A DNA stretch of 25,680 bases. Origin: JANNRA01 sp031401035. GTDB lineage: Bacteria; Desulfobacterota; Binatia; HRBIN30; CADEER01. The stretch lies in assembly GCA_031401035.1 (NCBI GenBank), contig JANNRA010000064.1:1-25680 (forward strand), given 5' to 3'. Made by a program: the position numbers and the translations under genes. This document shows positions 16,201 to 23,312 of this stretch, piece by piece. A model generated the notes under the pieces. That model was not told the DNA's origin. It was given only the letters and a program-made list of their open reading frames with translations, and did not search any database. Numbering within the stretch: position 1 is the first letter of the stretch; each line of letters begins with the position of its first letter.

Positions 16201-16290
16201 GAGTCGCCGCGGGGCGGCGGTCGGAGCCGCGACGCTCCCAGGAAGTCCGGACGAGGCGCGACTGGAATCTAAGACAGCGTCAGCGCCCAT
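13261..16290 (-). CDS. Bifunctional PBP1-like peptidoglycan synthase (GT51 transglycosylase plus transpeptidase)
   Basis: A 1009-residue class A penicillin-binding-protein-like enzyme, anchored by one membrane segment at about residues 34-51 with the rest in the periplasm. An N-terminal region of about 110 residues precedes the transglycosylase (GT51) domain, recognised from YIENREL (180-186, catalytic-type Glu182) and VQGGSTLAIQLEKY (221-234). The transpeptidase domain begins near DSTIDLPLQARV and has the Ser509-x-x-Lys512 nucleophile motif in LGSTAKL, SNN at 615-617, and KTGSG at 932-936. It would polymerise and cross-link peptidoglycan. I chose the ATG at 16290; an extension to 16356 would need a TTG start and lies in a hairpin-rich region. 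The gene is downstream of citrate synthase but separated by a terminator. Unusually large for the class; domain calls are firm. Confidence 0.9.
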   Translation of the reverse strand: MGADAVLDSSRASSGLPGSVAAPTAAPRRLRRVWRVLVWGLLVAALAVAGAYELRTSALQAYVLPRYAARVSYALGAGPSPRIGFPRSAPFDDRLGYSHLGEFQGRLEARGFEVERQAVASPQLLRLLALGIAPPYREPPDAGLTIRGMGGAPLYDATRAQRRFHDFDDVPPLLVQTLLYIENRELLAPFDPRANPAIEWDRLAKASLMYTGNKLGMTIPVQGGSTLAIQLEKYRHSPSGRTGSPLDKLRQVAGASLKAYRDGADTRGWRREIVVDYFNTAPLAAAPGYGEIYGLGDGLYAWFGLDLASVRAALAGADQAAGASAYKHALSLLVALRAPTFYLQRDRVALNAKVDEYVRRLARDAVLTPAFAAAVQSAPLEFLVRAPLAPPLPYARQKAPNAIRTTLLQWLDVPSFYELDRLHLAADSTIDLPLQARVEGLFADLADAKFVRANGLTGERLLRNADPTQVVYSLMLFERTPAGNLLRVNADNLDRPFDINGGVKLDLGSTAKLRTTAHYLEVVTLLRDELTGGDAAALRALARVKRTDPLTAWVAETLAETPDLPLDALLAKALDRRYATNAGETFFTGGGQHVFGNSTRGHGATLAVRDALRVSNNLVFIRVMRDLVRYHRARLPYDADALLDDPTYPDRNRIVAQLADDEARQILARAYRRYAGLTPDAAVKKLLGSRATSPRHLAILFYAWQPDGTPDQLAHWLRSFGVESDAAALGRLTRSYGGRHLTLLDFGYLAGRQPLELWTVGELVHEPGTGWSALLERSAAARTEVSQWLFRPRAHAAQRTRLRTFIERAAFARMTPYWQRFGFPFEHLVPSYATAIGGSSDRPAALADLMGIIVNDGVRQPMLRLTRLHWGEGTPYETVMTPKRDSGAQVMRPEVAGALRGALASVVDAGTARRLSGAFKDGNGRPVVTGGKTGSGDNRFKTFSRGGAMTSSRVVNRTATFAFYVGDRYFGVLTAFVPGQEAGRYEFTSALSVSVLRLLAPALNERLAG

Positions 16291-16329
16291 CGCCGTGACT
16301 TCACGCTTCGATGATGCGGTGCGCGCCGG

Positions 16330-16362
16330 GTCGGCGCAAGCGCCTTTTTGCGCCAAGCCGAC
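16330..16362. repeat. Short inverted repeat between citrate synthase and PBP-like genes
   Basis: GTCGGC (16330-16335) pairs with GCCGAC (16357-16362), and inside it GGCGCAA pairs with TTGCGCC, so two alternative small stems can form. It lies just beyond the T tract of the neighbouring terminator and upstream of the PBP-like start. It may be part of a regulatory leader or only a second stem of the termination region. Confidence 0.35.
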
Positions 16363-16413
16363 AAAAAAAGACGACGCCAGAGGGGGTGGAGACGCAGCGG
16401 CGGCCGGCGTCGT
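16363..16413 (-). terminator. Rho-independent terminator of citrate synthase
   Basis: On the minus strand an eight-base arm ACGACGCC (complement of 16406-16413) pairs with GGCGTCGT (complement of 16371-16378) and is followed by CTTTTTTT (16363-16370). The loop is long, about 27 bases, GC-rich and possibly itself paired. It lies 47 bp after the citrate synthase stop and ends that transcript before the PBP-like gene. Confidence 0.55.
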
Positions 16414-16459
16414 GGCCGCGCCCCGCTGCGCCTCCGCGTCGGCGCGCTACGGCGGCGGT

Positions 16460-17788
<1,329 letters not shown>

Positions 17789-17953
17789 GAAGAACCTCCA
17801 CCGCGTGTCCTACCCCGCAGCGGGCGGGCGGACAACATGGGCATCCGCCGGGCGTCTGCACGATTGGCGTTTCGAGGCGCGCCGCGACGCGCTATACGGC
17901 CAGCGGCGCGGCTGATGGCGCCCATTCGCCCGACTGCACGACAGGAGAATCCC

Positions 17954-18952
17954 ATGCCCGGCTCGCCCTACCGCATCTACGGCAACGAGTTGTCACCGTA
18001 CTCGGTCAAGGTCCGCTCCTACTTCCGTTTCAAGCAGCTGCCGCACGAGTGGATCATCCGCAACCCGGCCGTCGAGGAGGAGTTCCGGCAGTATGCCAAG
18101 CTGCCGTTGGTGCCGCTGGTGGTGACGCCGGAGGGGCAGGGCCTGCAGGATTCGACGCCGATTCTCGCGCACTTCGAAGCCCTGCAGCCGGAGCCGTCGA
18201 TCCACCATCCCGACCCGGCCGCCGACTTCATCTCGGCGCTCATCGAGGAGTACGGCGACGAGTGGGGCAACAAGCCGATGTTCCACTACCGCTGGTTCTA
18301 CCCGGCCGACCAGGCCGCGGCCGGCGAGCGCCTGGCGCGCAGCCAGATGCCGGGCCTCGACGACGCGGCGGTCGCCCAGGGCGTCGAGATGATCACGGCG
18401 CGCATGGTGCCGCGCCTGTCGTTGGTGGGCTCGACCGCGGCGACGCGGGAGCAGATCGAGGGCTCGTACGGGCGCCAGCTGGCGATCCTCGACGCCCACC
18501 TGGCGCGCCGCACCTACCTGTTCGGTGAACGTCCGGCGCTGGCGGATTTCGGCCTGTTCGCCCAGCTGCATCAGCTCTCGACCGATCCCACCCCGGCAGC
18601 GGTGATGCGCGACGGCGCGCCCTACGTCGTCAAGTGGATCCAGGCGATGCTCGGCCCGCGCGTCGATGGCCCCTTCGAGCCGTGGAGCGCGCTGGCGCCG
18701 ACCCTGATGCCGCTGCTGCGCGATGAGATCGCCACCGTCTTCCTGCCCTGGTCGGCGGCCAACGCCGCGGCGGTGGCCGCCGGGCAGAAGGAGTTCACCG
18801 TCGAGATCGACGCCCGTCCGTTCACCCAGGAGGCGCAGAAGTATCACGCCAAATCGCTCGCCGTGCTGCGGGCGCGCTACGCCGCGGTGGCGGACCGCTC
18901 GGGGCTCGATCCGATCCTGGAGGCGAGCGGCTGTCTGTCCCGGTTGGCCTGA
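17954..18952 (+). CDS. Glutathione S-transferase-like protein with extended C-terminal domain
   Basis: A 332-residue soluble protein. Residues 6-85 form a thioredoxin-like GST N-terminal domain (RIYGNELSPYSVKVRSYF, cis-proline type LPLVPLVV, then QDSTPILAHFEAL as the Glu/Asp-Ser glutathione-binding motif). The C-terminal helical domain contains RTYLFGERPALADFGLFAQL, the conserved N-capping and hydrophobic staple region. It is about 100 residues longer than a typical GST, the extra length being mostly between and after these elements. The start is supported by AGGAG at 17943-17947. A conserved protein of unknown function follows 43 bp downstream on the same strand. It may conjugate or reduce electrophiles, but no substrate is indicated. 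Family good, enzymatic activity not proven. Confidence 0.85.
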   Translation: MPGSPYRIYGNELSPYSVKVRSYFRFKQLPHEWIIRNPAVEEEFRQYAKLPLVPLVVTPEGQGLQDSTPILAHFEALQPEPSIHHPDPAADFISALIEEYGDEWGNKPMFHYRWFYPADQAAAGERLARSQMPGLDDAAVAQGVEMITARMVPRLSLVGSTAATREQIEGSYGRQLAILDAHLARRTYLFGERPALADFGLFAQLHQLSTDPTPAAVMRDGAPYVVKWIQAMLGPRVDGPFEPWSALAPTLMPLLRDEIATVFLPWSAANAAAVAAGQKEFTVEIDARPFTQEAQKYHAKSLAVLRARYAAVADRSGLDPILEASGCLSRLA

Positions 18953-18995
18953 GGGTGGCCGGCGTCGCGCCCGGCGGCGCACCCGGCGGCGCACG

Positions 18996-19745
18996 ATGAC
19001 CGCACGCCTCACCGACTCTCCCGCCGCGCTCATCGCGCAGGCGATCGGCGGGCCGCGCCAGGTGGCCGGCAAGCTGGCGCGCCTGGCGCGCACGCTGCGC
19101 CTCTACGGCGACGGGGCCGAGATCGAGCGGCGCCTGGCGACGCTGCACGGCAAGGGCTTCATCGCCGCCCGCCCGACGCGTCTGCAGCTCCTCTTCGGCG
19201 GCCTCGATATGCTGCGCTTCGTCATCGAACCGGCGTCGCGCGACTACTACCGGCAGAAGGGCATCTCGTTCGGTTTCCACCAGGTGCTGCGCGTGCTCGA
19301 CGACCCGGCGTCGATGCTCGACCCGACCGGCTTCCTCTCCGAACGCGACACCATCGTCGGGCACGTCATGCAGGTGGTGCACCTCAACCCGGTCTACGAC
19401 CTGCAACTCATCCAGATGTTTCCCGACGGACTCGAGGACTTCGAGGGCCAGGTGCAGGCAATGGTCGACGGCACCCACCCGCGTGCCCGCACCATCGGCG
19501 CCATCGTCGAGGACCCCGACTACCATCGGCGGCTGCTCGACTACGTGCGCCGCTTCCGCCGCGATCCGGCGACGCCGCCGCCGGTGCGCCAGGAGCAGAC
19601 CCTGCGCGCCGACCCACACTTCGCCGCCGCGGAACGACAGTTCGCCACCCTGCCGGGCTTCATCGCCTACTGCCTGCGGCTGCCGACCGGCACCCGGGCC
19701 CTGGCGCGCCGGCTGCGCAGCCTCGATCGCTACCCGCTGTCGTAG
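18996..19745 (+). CDS. Protein of unknown function, probably in an operon with the GST-like gene
   Basis: A 249-residue soluble protein that I do not recognise. It has no signal peptide and no convincing membrane span, is rich in Arg, Leu and Asp, and is predicted largely helical. Distinctive stretches are YYRQKGISFGFHQVLRVLDD (near 86-105), FLSERDTIVGHVMQVVHLNP (about 112-131) and DLQLIQMFPDGLEDF; three His residues in the central part could bind metal or haem, which is only a possibility. Codon use and GC are like the neighbours. It follows the GST-like gene by 43 bp; the spacer contains a CCCGGCGGCGCA direct repeat and no clear Shine-Dalgarno, so the start is the first ATG rather than one proven by a site. 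Real gene likely from the length and context. Confidence 0.7.
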   Translation: MTARLTDSPAALIAQAIGGPRQVAGKLARLARTLRLYGDGAEIERRLATLHGKGFIAARPTRLQLLFGGLDMLRFVIEPASRDYYRQKGISFGFHQVLRVLDDPASMLDPTGFLSERDTIVGHVMQVVHLNPVYDLQLIQMFPDGLEDFEGQVQAMVDGTHPRARTIGAIVEDPDYHRRLLDYVRRFRRDPATPPPVRQEQTLRADPHFAAAERQFATLPGFIAYCLRLPTGTRALARRLRSLDRYPLS

Positions 19746-19747
19746 GA

Positions 19748-19938
19748 GTCTGAATCGGTTGCTTCGCTAGGGGCACTCCGGAGATCCCCTCACCCTGACC
19801 CTCTCCCGGCGGGAGAGGGGACCGCGCAAGCAGCGCGGTGCTTGCCAAAGTCCCCTCTCCCGCCGGGAGAGGGTCAGGGTGAGGGGATCGCAATCCGGTC
19901 GCGCATGTCCCGGTTGCACAGACGCCACCAATTCGTCG
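19748..19938 (-). repeat. Composite palindromic repeat element, copy B
   Basis: This is the inverted-orientation relative of the element at 4712-4949 and fills most of the ~300-bp gap between the unknown-function gene and the secreted-protein gene. Read on the minus strand it has the flank GACGAATTGGTGGCGTCTG running into TGCAACCGGGACATG, a 107-bp palindrome (19783-19889) with arms CCTCACCCTGACCCTCTCCC and the complement, and the end GAAGCAACCGATTCAGAC. Here the flank runs directly into the palindrome arm. A TACAAT box lies just outside the element at 19941-19946, pointing to the downstream gene, without a good -35 partner. Confidence 0.8.
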
Positions 19939-20043
19939 GGTACAATCCCCCAGGGCACCGTCGGCGCGACGAAAGTCTTTGACTTGTCGCCCGCCCCTGC
20001 GCGACTATCCGCGCACGTTTCAGAGGGGGGGTTCGGGGTGAAC

Positions 20044-20814
20044 ATGGGGACCATGGCGACACAGTCCGCCCGGCGTTGGCGCGCCGTCATGTTCCTCTGC
20101 GCGCTGAGCGCGGCGCCGTCCGCGGTGGCCTGCGCGAGTCCCGACGCCCTGTGTACCGGCGACCCGTGCGTCACCGGACCGGTCGAGGTGCTCTCGCCCT
20201 AAGTGCTCGACTTCGGCACCCGCACCCTGGTCATCGGCGGCACCCTGCGCGTACCCAACGGCGGCACGCTGTCGCTCACCGCCGGCGACATCGACGTGCG
20301 GCGCGCCATCAGCGGGCGCCATGCCAAGCCGTTCTCGGGTGCCGGCGCCGATATCGCCCTGGCGGCGCGCGGTTCGCTGACCGTTCGCTGGCGCATCGAT
20401 GCCTCGGCGCGCGCCTCTGCGGGCTCGATCCACCTCCTCGCGCTGCAGGACATCCGCCTGCTGGCGCCGATTCGCGCCGCGACCAACGGGCCGCAGCCGG
20501 CGGCGAGCGGCGGCGTCATCACGGTCAGCGGCGGTGCGGTCGTGGTCGAGGTCGGCGCCAAGATGCTGGTCGACGGCGACGTCCCCGGCGGCTCGATCGA
20601 CCTCGATGCCACCGCCGGCGACCTGACGCTGAGCGGCGACTTCCGCGCCCGCGGCGAGGCCGGCGGCCGCATCCGCGGCTCGGCGTCGCGCAGCCTGCGC
20701 GCCAGCGGCGCCTTCGCCGCCGCCGGCGACGGCTGCATCGGCCTGATGGCCGGCGCCTCCCTCGACGTCACCGGCGCCGAGTTCGACGTCCCGCTGGCGC
20801 TGACCTGTCCGTGA
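20044..20814 (+). pseudogene. Secreted beta-helix-like protein gene interrupted by an in-frame TAA
   Basis: Bases 20044-20202 encode a signal peptide (hydrophobic stretch RAVMFLCALSAAPSAVACA) and a short Cys-rich segment DALCTGDPCVTGPVEVLSP, then TAA at 20200-20202. The next codon, GTG at 20203, continues in exactly the same frame for 204 residues (VLDFGTRTLVIGGTLRVPNG and onwards) to a TGA at 20814. The sense of the protein continues across the stop: signal peptide, Cys motif, then repeated Gly-rich beta-strand turns such as GGTLSLTAGDI, GGVITVSGGAVVV and GGSIDLDATAGDLTLSG, as in right-handed beta-helix surface proteins. One base change (for example CAA to TAA) explains it. It may be a pseudogene, a sequencing error, or readthrough. 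Reinitiation at the GTG would give a protein without a signal peptide. Function unknown. Confidence 0.7.
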
Positions 20815-20817
20815 GGG

Positions 20818-20925
20818 CCCAGCGCGGCGGGAGACGCGCCGCTCTTCGTCGAGATGCTCGCGGCGGGAGCCCCGCCGCTCTTTTTGGGCATGCTCGCGGC
20901 GAGAGCCCCGCCGCTCCTGGGCTTG
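20818..20925 (+). repeat. Three tandem copies of a 36-bp GC-rich palindromic unit
   Basis: The core GCGGCGGGAGMCSCGCCGCTC occurs at 20824, 20860 and 20896, exactly 36 bases apart, with differing linkers (TTCGTCGAGATGCTC, TTTTTGGGCATGCTC, CTGGGCTTGA). The units abut directly, with no unique spacers. Each core can fold as a hairpin. On the plus strand the array codes 12-residue repeats (MLAAGAPPLFLG, MLAARAPPLLGL) in frame with the downstream GST, but this is probably not translated. Confidence 0.8.
20860..20885 (+). terminator. Rho-independent terminator within the tandem repeat
   Basis: GCGGCGGG (20860-20867), loop AGC, CCCGCCGC (20871-20878) is a perfect eight-pair GC stem followed by TCTTTTTG. 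It lies 46 bp after the stop of the interrupted secreted-protein gene and would end its transcript. Only this middle unit of the three has the T tract. Confidence 0.6.
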
Positions 20926-20958
20926 AACCCCCCATCGGGGCGTCATAGGGCCAACGTC

Positions 20959-21567
20959 ATGAAGCTCTATGACAGCCCGATGGCCCCCAATCCGCGCCGC
21001 GTGCGCATCTTCCTCGCCGAGAAGGGCGTGACGATTCCGATCGAGCAGGTCGACATCGCCAGCGCCGTCAACCGCGGCGCCGAGTTCCGCAAGAAGAACC
21101 CGCTCGGCGGCGTGCCGGTGCTGGAGCTCGACGACGGGACCTTCCTGGCCGAGAGCGTTGCCATCTGCCGCTACATCGAGGAGTGCCACCCGACCCCGCC
21201 GCTGCTCGGCACCGATGCGCGCGACCGCGCGGTGGTCGAGATGTGGCAGCGGCGCATGGAGTTCGAGGTGCTGCAGCCGATCGCGCAGGTGTTCCGCAAT
21301 GGCCACCCGTTCTTCGCCGGCCGCATCACGCAGGTGCCGGAGTGGGGCGAGGCGTGCCGTGCGCACGCCGCGACGAGCCTGGCGTGGCTCGACCGCGAGC
21401 TGGCCGATCGCACCTTCGTCGCCGGCGAGCGCTATACCTTTGCCGACATCACGGCGCTGGTCGGCATCGACTTCGGGCGCGTGAGCAAGATCCGCATCGC
21501 TCCCGAGCACGTCAACCTGACGCGCTGGCACGCCGCCGTGTCGGCGCGTCCGAGCGCCCAGGCCTGA
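20959..21567 (+). CDS. Glutathione S-transferase
   Basis: A 202-residue soluble GST of normal length. The N-terminal thioredoxin-like domain (1-80) begins MKLYDSPMAPNPRRVRIFLAEKG, has the cis-Pro motif GGVPVLELDDG and the ESVAICRYIEE glutathione-binding Glu-Ser at about residues 68-69. The C-terminal helical domain includes AGERYTFADITALVGIDF, the conserved N-capping box with Asp. It would transfer glutathione to electrophiles. The ATG at 20959 follows only a weak AGGG; an in-frame ATG at 20854 would add the tandem repeat and is not credible. The methyltransferase starts 7 bp after its stop, so the two are probably cotranscribed. It is not closely similar to the GST-like protein at 17954. Family secure, substrate unknown. 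Confidence 0.93.
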   Translation: MKLYDSPMAPNPRRVRIFLAEKGVTIPIEQVDIASAVNRGAEFRKKNPLGGVPVLELDDGTFLAESVAICRYIEECHPTPPLLGTDARDRAVVEMWQRRMEFEVLQPIAQVFRNGHPFFAGRITQVPEWGEACRAHAATSLAWLDRELADRTFVAGERYTFADITALVGIDFGRVSKIRIAPEHVNLTRWHAAVSARPSAQA

Positions 21568-21574
21568 GTGTACG

Positions 21575-22456
21575 ATGACGCCGCCCGCGGCCGCGGCGCC
21601 GAACGCCGATCAGGACCTCTACTGGAATGAGCAGGCGGGCCCGAAGTGGGTCGTGCTGCAGGAGCAGATCGACGCGCAGATTCGCCCGCTCGGCGAATTG
21701 ATCATGGCCCGCGCCGGCTTCACTGCCGGCGAGCGGGTGCTCGACGTCGGCTGCGGCTGCGGCGACACGACGCTGGACCTGGCTCGCCGCGTCGCGCCCG
21801 GCGGCCGCGTCCTCGGCCTCGACATCTCGGCCCCCATGCTGGCGCACGCCGGCCGGCGTCTGGAGGCGGAGGAGCGTCGCGCGGCGGTCGGCGGAGAGGT
21901 TTCGTTCCAGCGTGCCGACGCCCAGACCTGGGCCTTCGACGCCGGCGCCTTCGACGTCCTCTTCTCGCGCTTTGGCGTCATGTTCTTCGCCGACCCGCGC
22001 GCCGCCTTCACCAACCTGCACCGCGCCCTGCGCTCGGGCGGCCGTCTCGCCTTCGTCTGCTGGCAGGGCGTCGCCGACAATCCGTGGATGCTCGTGCCGA
22101 TGGCCGCCGCGCTGCAATTGCTGCCGCCGCCACCACTGCCCGTCGCCGGCGCGCCGGGGCCGTTCGCCTTCGCCGATCCCGAGCACGTGCGCGGCATCCT
22201 CGGCGCCGCCGGCTTCACCGCCGTGGCGCTGGAACCGGTGCGCATGACGCTGACGGTCGGCGGCGGCCGCGACCTCGACCAGAGCGTCGACTTCCTCCTG
22301 CAGATGGGCCCCACCGCGCGCGCCCTGCGCGACGCGCCCGATCCGTCCGTTGTGCCGCGCGTCGCCGCCGCCGTGCGCGAGGCGCTGCTCCCCTACGCGA
22401 CGCCGCAGGGTGTGCAGATGGACTCGGCGAGCTGGCTGGTGACGGCGCGGGCGTAG
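21575..22456 (+). CDS. Class I SAM-dependent methyltransferase
   Basis: A 293-residue cytosolic methyltransferase. Motif I VLDVGCGCGDTTLDLA lies at residues 55-70, the acidic motif II residue is Asp83 in GLDISAPML, motif III is near FDVLFSRFGVMFFADP (post-strand-4 motif), and LHRALRSGGRLAFVCWQG is the strand-5 region. This pattern is of the UbiE/ubiquinone-type or Methyltransf_11/25 group, and the RFGVMFFADP...CWQ combination is common in a large set of such proteins with unknown small-molecule substrates. It starts 7 bp after the GST stop and no Shine-Dalgarno is evident, which suggests translational coupling. The gene ends at a hairpin between convergent genes. SAM binding is secure; the methyl acceptor is not known. 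Confidence 0.9.
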   Translation: MTPPAAAAPNADQDLYWNEQAGPKWVVLQEQIDAQIRPLGELIMARAGFTAGERVLDVGCGCGDTTLDLARRVAPGGRVLGLDISAPMLAHAGRRLEAEERRAAVGGEVSFQRADAQTWAFDAGAFDVLFSRFGVMFFADPRAAFTNLHRALRSGGRLAFVCWQGVADNPWMLVPMAAALQLLPPPPLPVAGAPGPFAFADPEHVRGILGAAGFTAVALEPVRMTLTVGGGRDLDQSVDFLLQMGPTARALRDAPDPSVVPRVAAAVREALLPYATPQGVQMDSASWLVTARA

Positions 22457-22461
22457 GATAG

Positions 22462-22489
22462 GGAGGGCGCGGCGGTCGCCGCGCTCTCC
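22462..22489. terminator. Bidirectional hairpin between convergent genes
   Basis: GGAG-G-GCGCGGCG, GT, CGCCGCGC-T-CTCC folds into a stem of up to thirteen pairs (one G-U). It fills the 38-bp space between the stop of the methyltransferase and the stop of the opposite-strand gene. There is no T tract. Confidence 0.5.
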
Positions 22490-22494
22490 ACGGC

Positions 22495-23217
22495 TCACTC
22501 CGCCGCCGCCGCCTTCGCCTTCGGCCGCGAGCCGACGACGATGGTGAACGGCTGATCGCCGGCCAACGCCGGACCCACCCACTTCGGGTTCTGCGCCTTC
22601 CGCTCGGCGTAGAAGGCGCGGTAGCCGGTCAGGTACTGGACATCGAGCGCGGCGGCGCGGAAGGCCTCGTCGACGCGATCGACGAAGGCCGGCGGCGTCT
22701 CGTCCCCGGCGAGCATGAAGACGCCGGCCTTGAGCGGGTACGGCGCGCGCTGCGTCTCGACCGGCCAGCCGGCCTGCTCGAACAAGCTCTGCAGCGCCGC
22801 CTGGACGCCGAGCGATTCGGCGTTGTTCTGGGCGACCAGGAACCACGCCTTGCGGCCGCTGTCGGCCTCGTTGCGCAGCACCGCCAGCATGGCGTCCTGC
22901 TGCGCGGCGGTGAGCAGCTCGTCGAGGCGGATCGGCGCGGCTGCCACCGCCGCCGGCGCGGCCGCGGTGGCGCCCGCCGGCAGCGGCGGGCGCATTTCGC
23001 CGAGGCGCTGAGCGATCGAGCGCAGCGCCGTGTCCGGGGCGGCGTCCGGGTACAGGGTCTGCGCCGCGGCGAGGAACGGTTGCAGTTGCGCCGTCTGCGC
23101 GGCCAGCTGCGCGCGCAGCTGGGCGATGTAGGCGCCGGCCCCGATCAGCAGCGCGGCGAGGACGGCGGCGGCGGCGAGCATCGGCGACGAGGAACGCGGA
23201 GTGCTGGGAGCGACCAT
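22495..23217 (-). CDS. Membrane-anchored protein of unknown function
   Basis: A 240-residue protein with a cytoplasmic N-terminus, one membrane segment at about residues 13-32, a short coiled-coil-like stretch (AQLRAQLAAQTAQL, about 32-45), an Ala/Pro-rich linker around residues 78-95, and a mixed alpha/beta domain at about 95-230 ending in a basic Ala/Lys tail. The domain contains AWFLVAQNNAESLGVQAAL and YPLKAGVFMLAGDETPP, which suggests an extracytoplasmic globular fold, but I do not recognise the family. It is divergent from the DUF3604 gene across 95 bp and convergent with the methyltransferase. No signal for regulation is visible. It could be a periplasmic sensor-like or envelope protein; that is speculation. 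The gene itself is likely real given length and start at MVAPSTPRSS. Confidence 0.7.
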   Translation of the reverse strand: MVAPSTPRSSSPMLAAAAVLAALLIGAGAYIAQLRAQLAAQTAQLQPFLAAAQTLYPDAAPDTALRSIAQRLGEMRPPLPAGATAAAPAAVAAAPIRLDELLTAAQQDAMLAVLRNEADSGRKAWFLVAQNNAESLGVQAALQSLFEQAGWPVETQRAPYPLKAGVFMLAGDETPPAFVDRVDEAFRAAALDVQYLTGYRAFYAERKAQNPKWVGPALAGDQPFTIVVGSRPKAKAAAAE

Positions 23218-23312
23218 GCTGCGTGCTAGGCCGGGACGCTGCGGTTTGGCAAGCCCGCGGTCCGCACCGGCCGCGGCTCGCGTGTCGACGTCGTGGCAAT
23301 ATATGAAACCCT

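Noticed and set aside
13684..16272. 862-residue plus-strand open frame opposite the PBP-like gene
   Set aside because: Its composition (Gly, Ala, Val, Arg and Gln rich, no domain) is that of an antisense shadow, while the minus strand has all the PBP motifs.
16291..16356. TTG start at 16356 for the PBP-like protein
   Set aside because: It would add 22 residues encoded in an inverted repeat next to a terminator; the ATG at 16290 gives the normal basic N-terminus before the membrane anchor.
20818..20925. CRISPR array
   Set aside because: The 36-base periodic units are contiguous with short degenerate linkers and no unique spacers, and no cas gene is in the window.
20854..20958. In-frame upstream start for the GST at 20959
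   Set aside because: It would add 35 residues translated from tandem hairpins and a terminator; the GST family starts at MKLYDSP.
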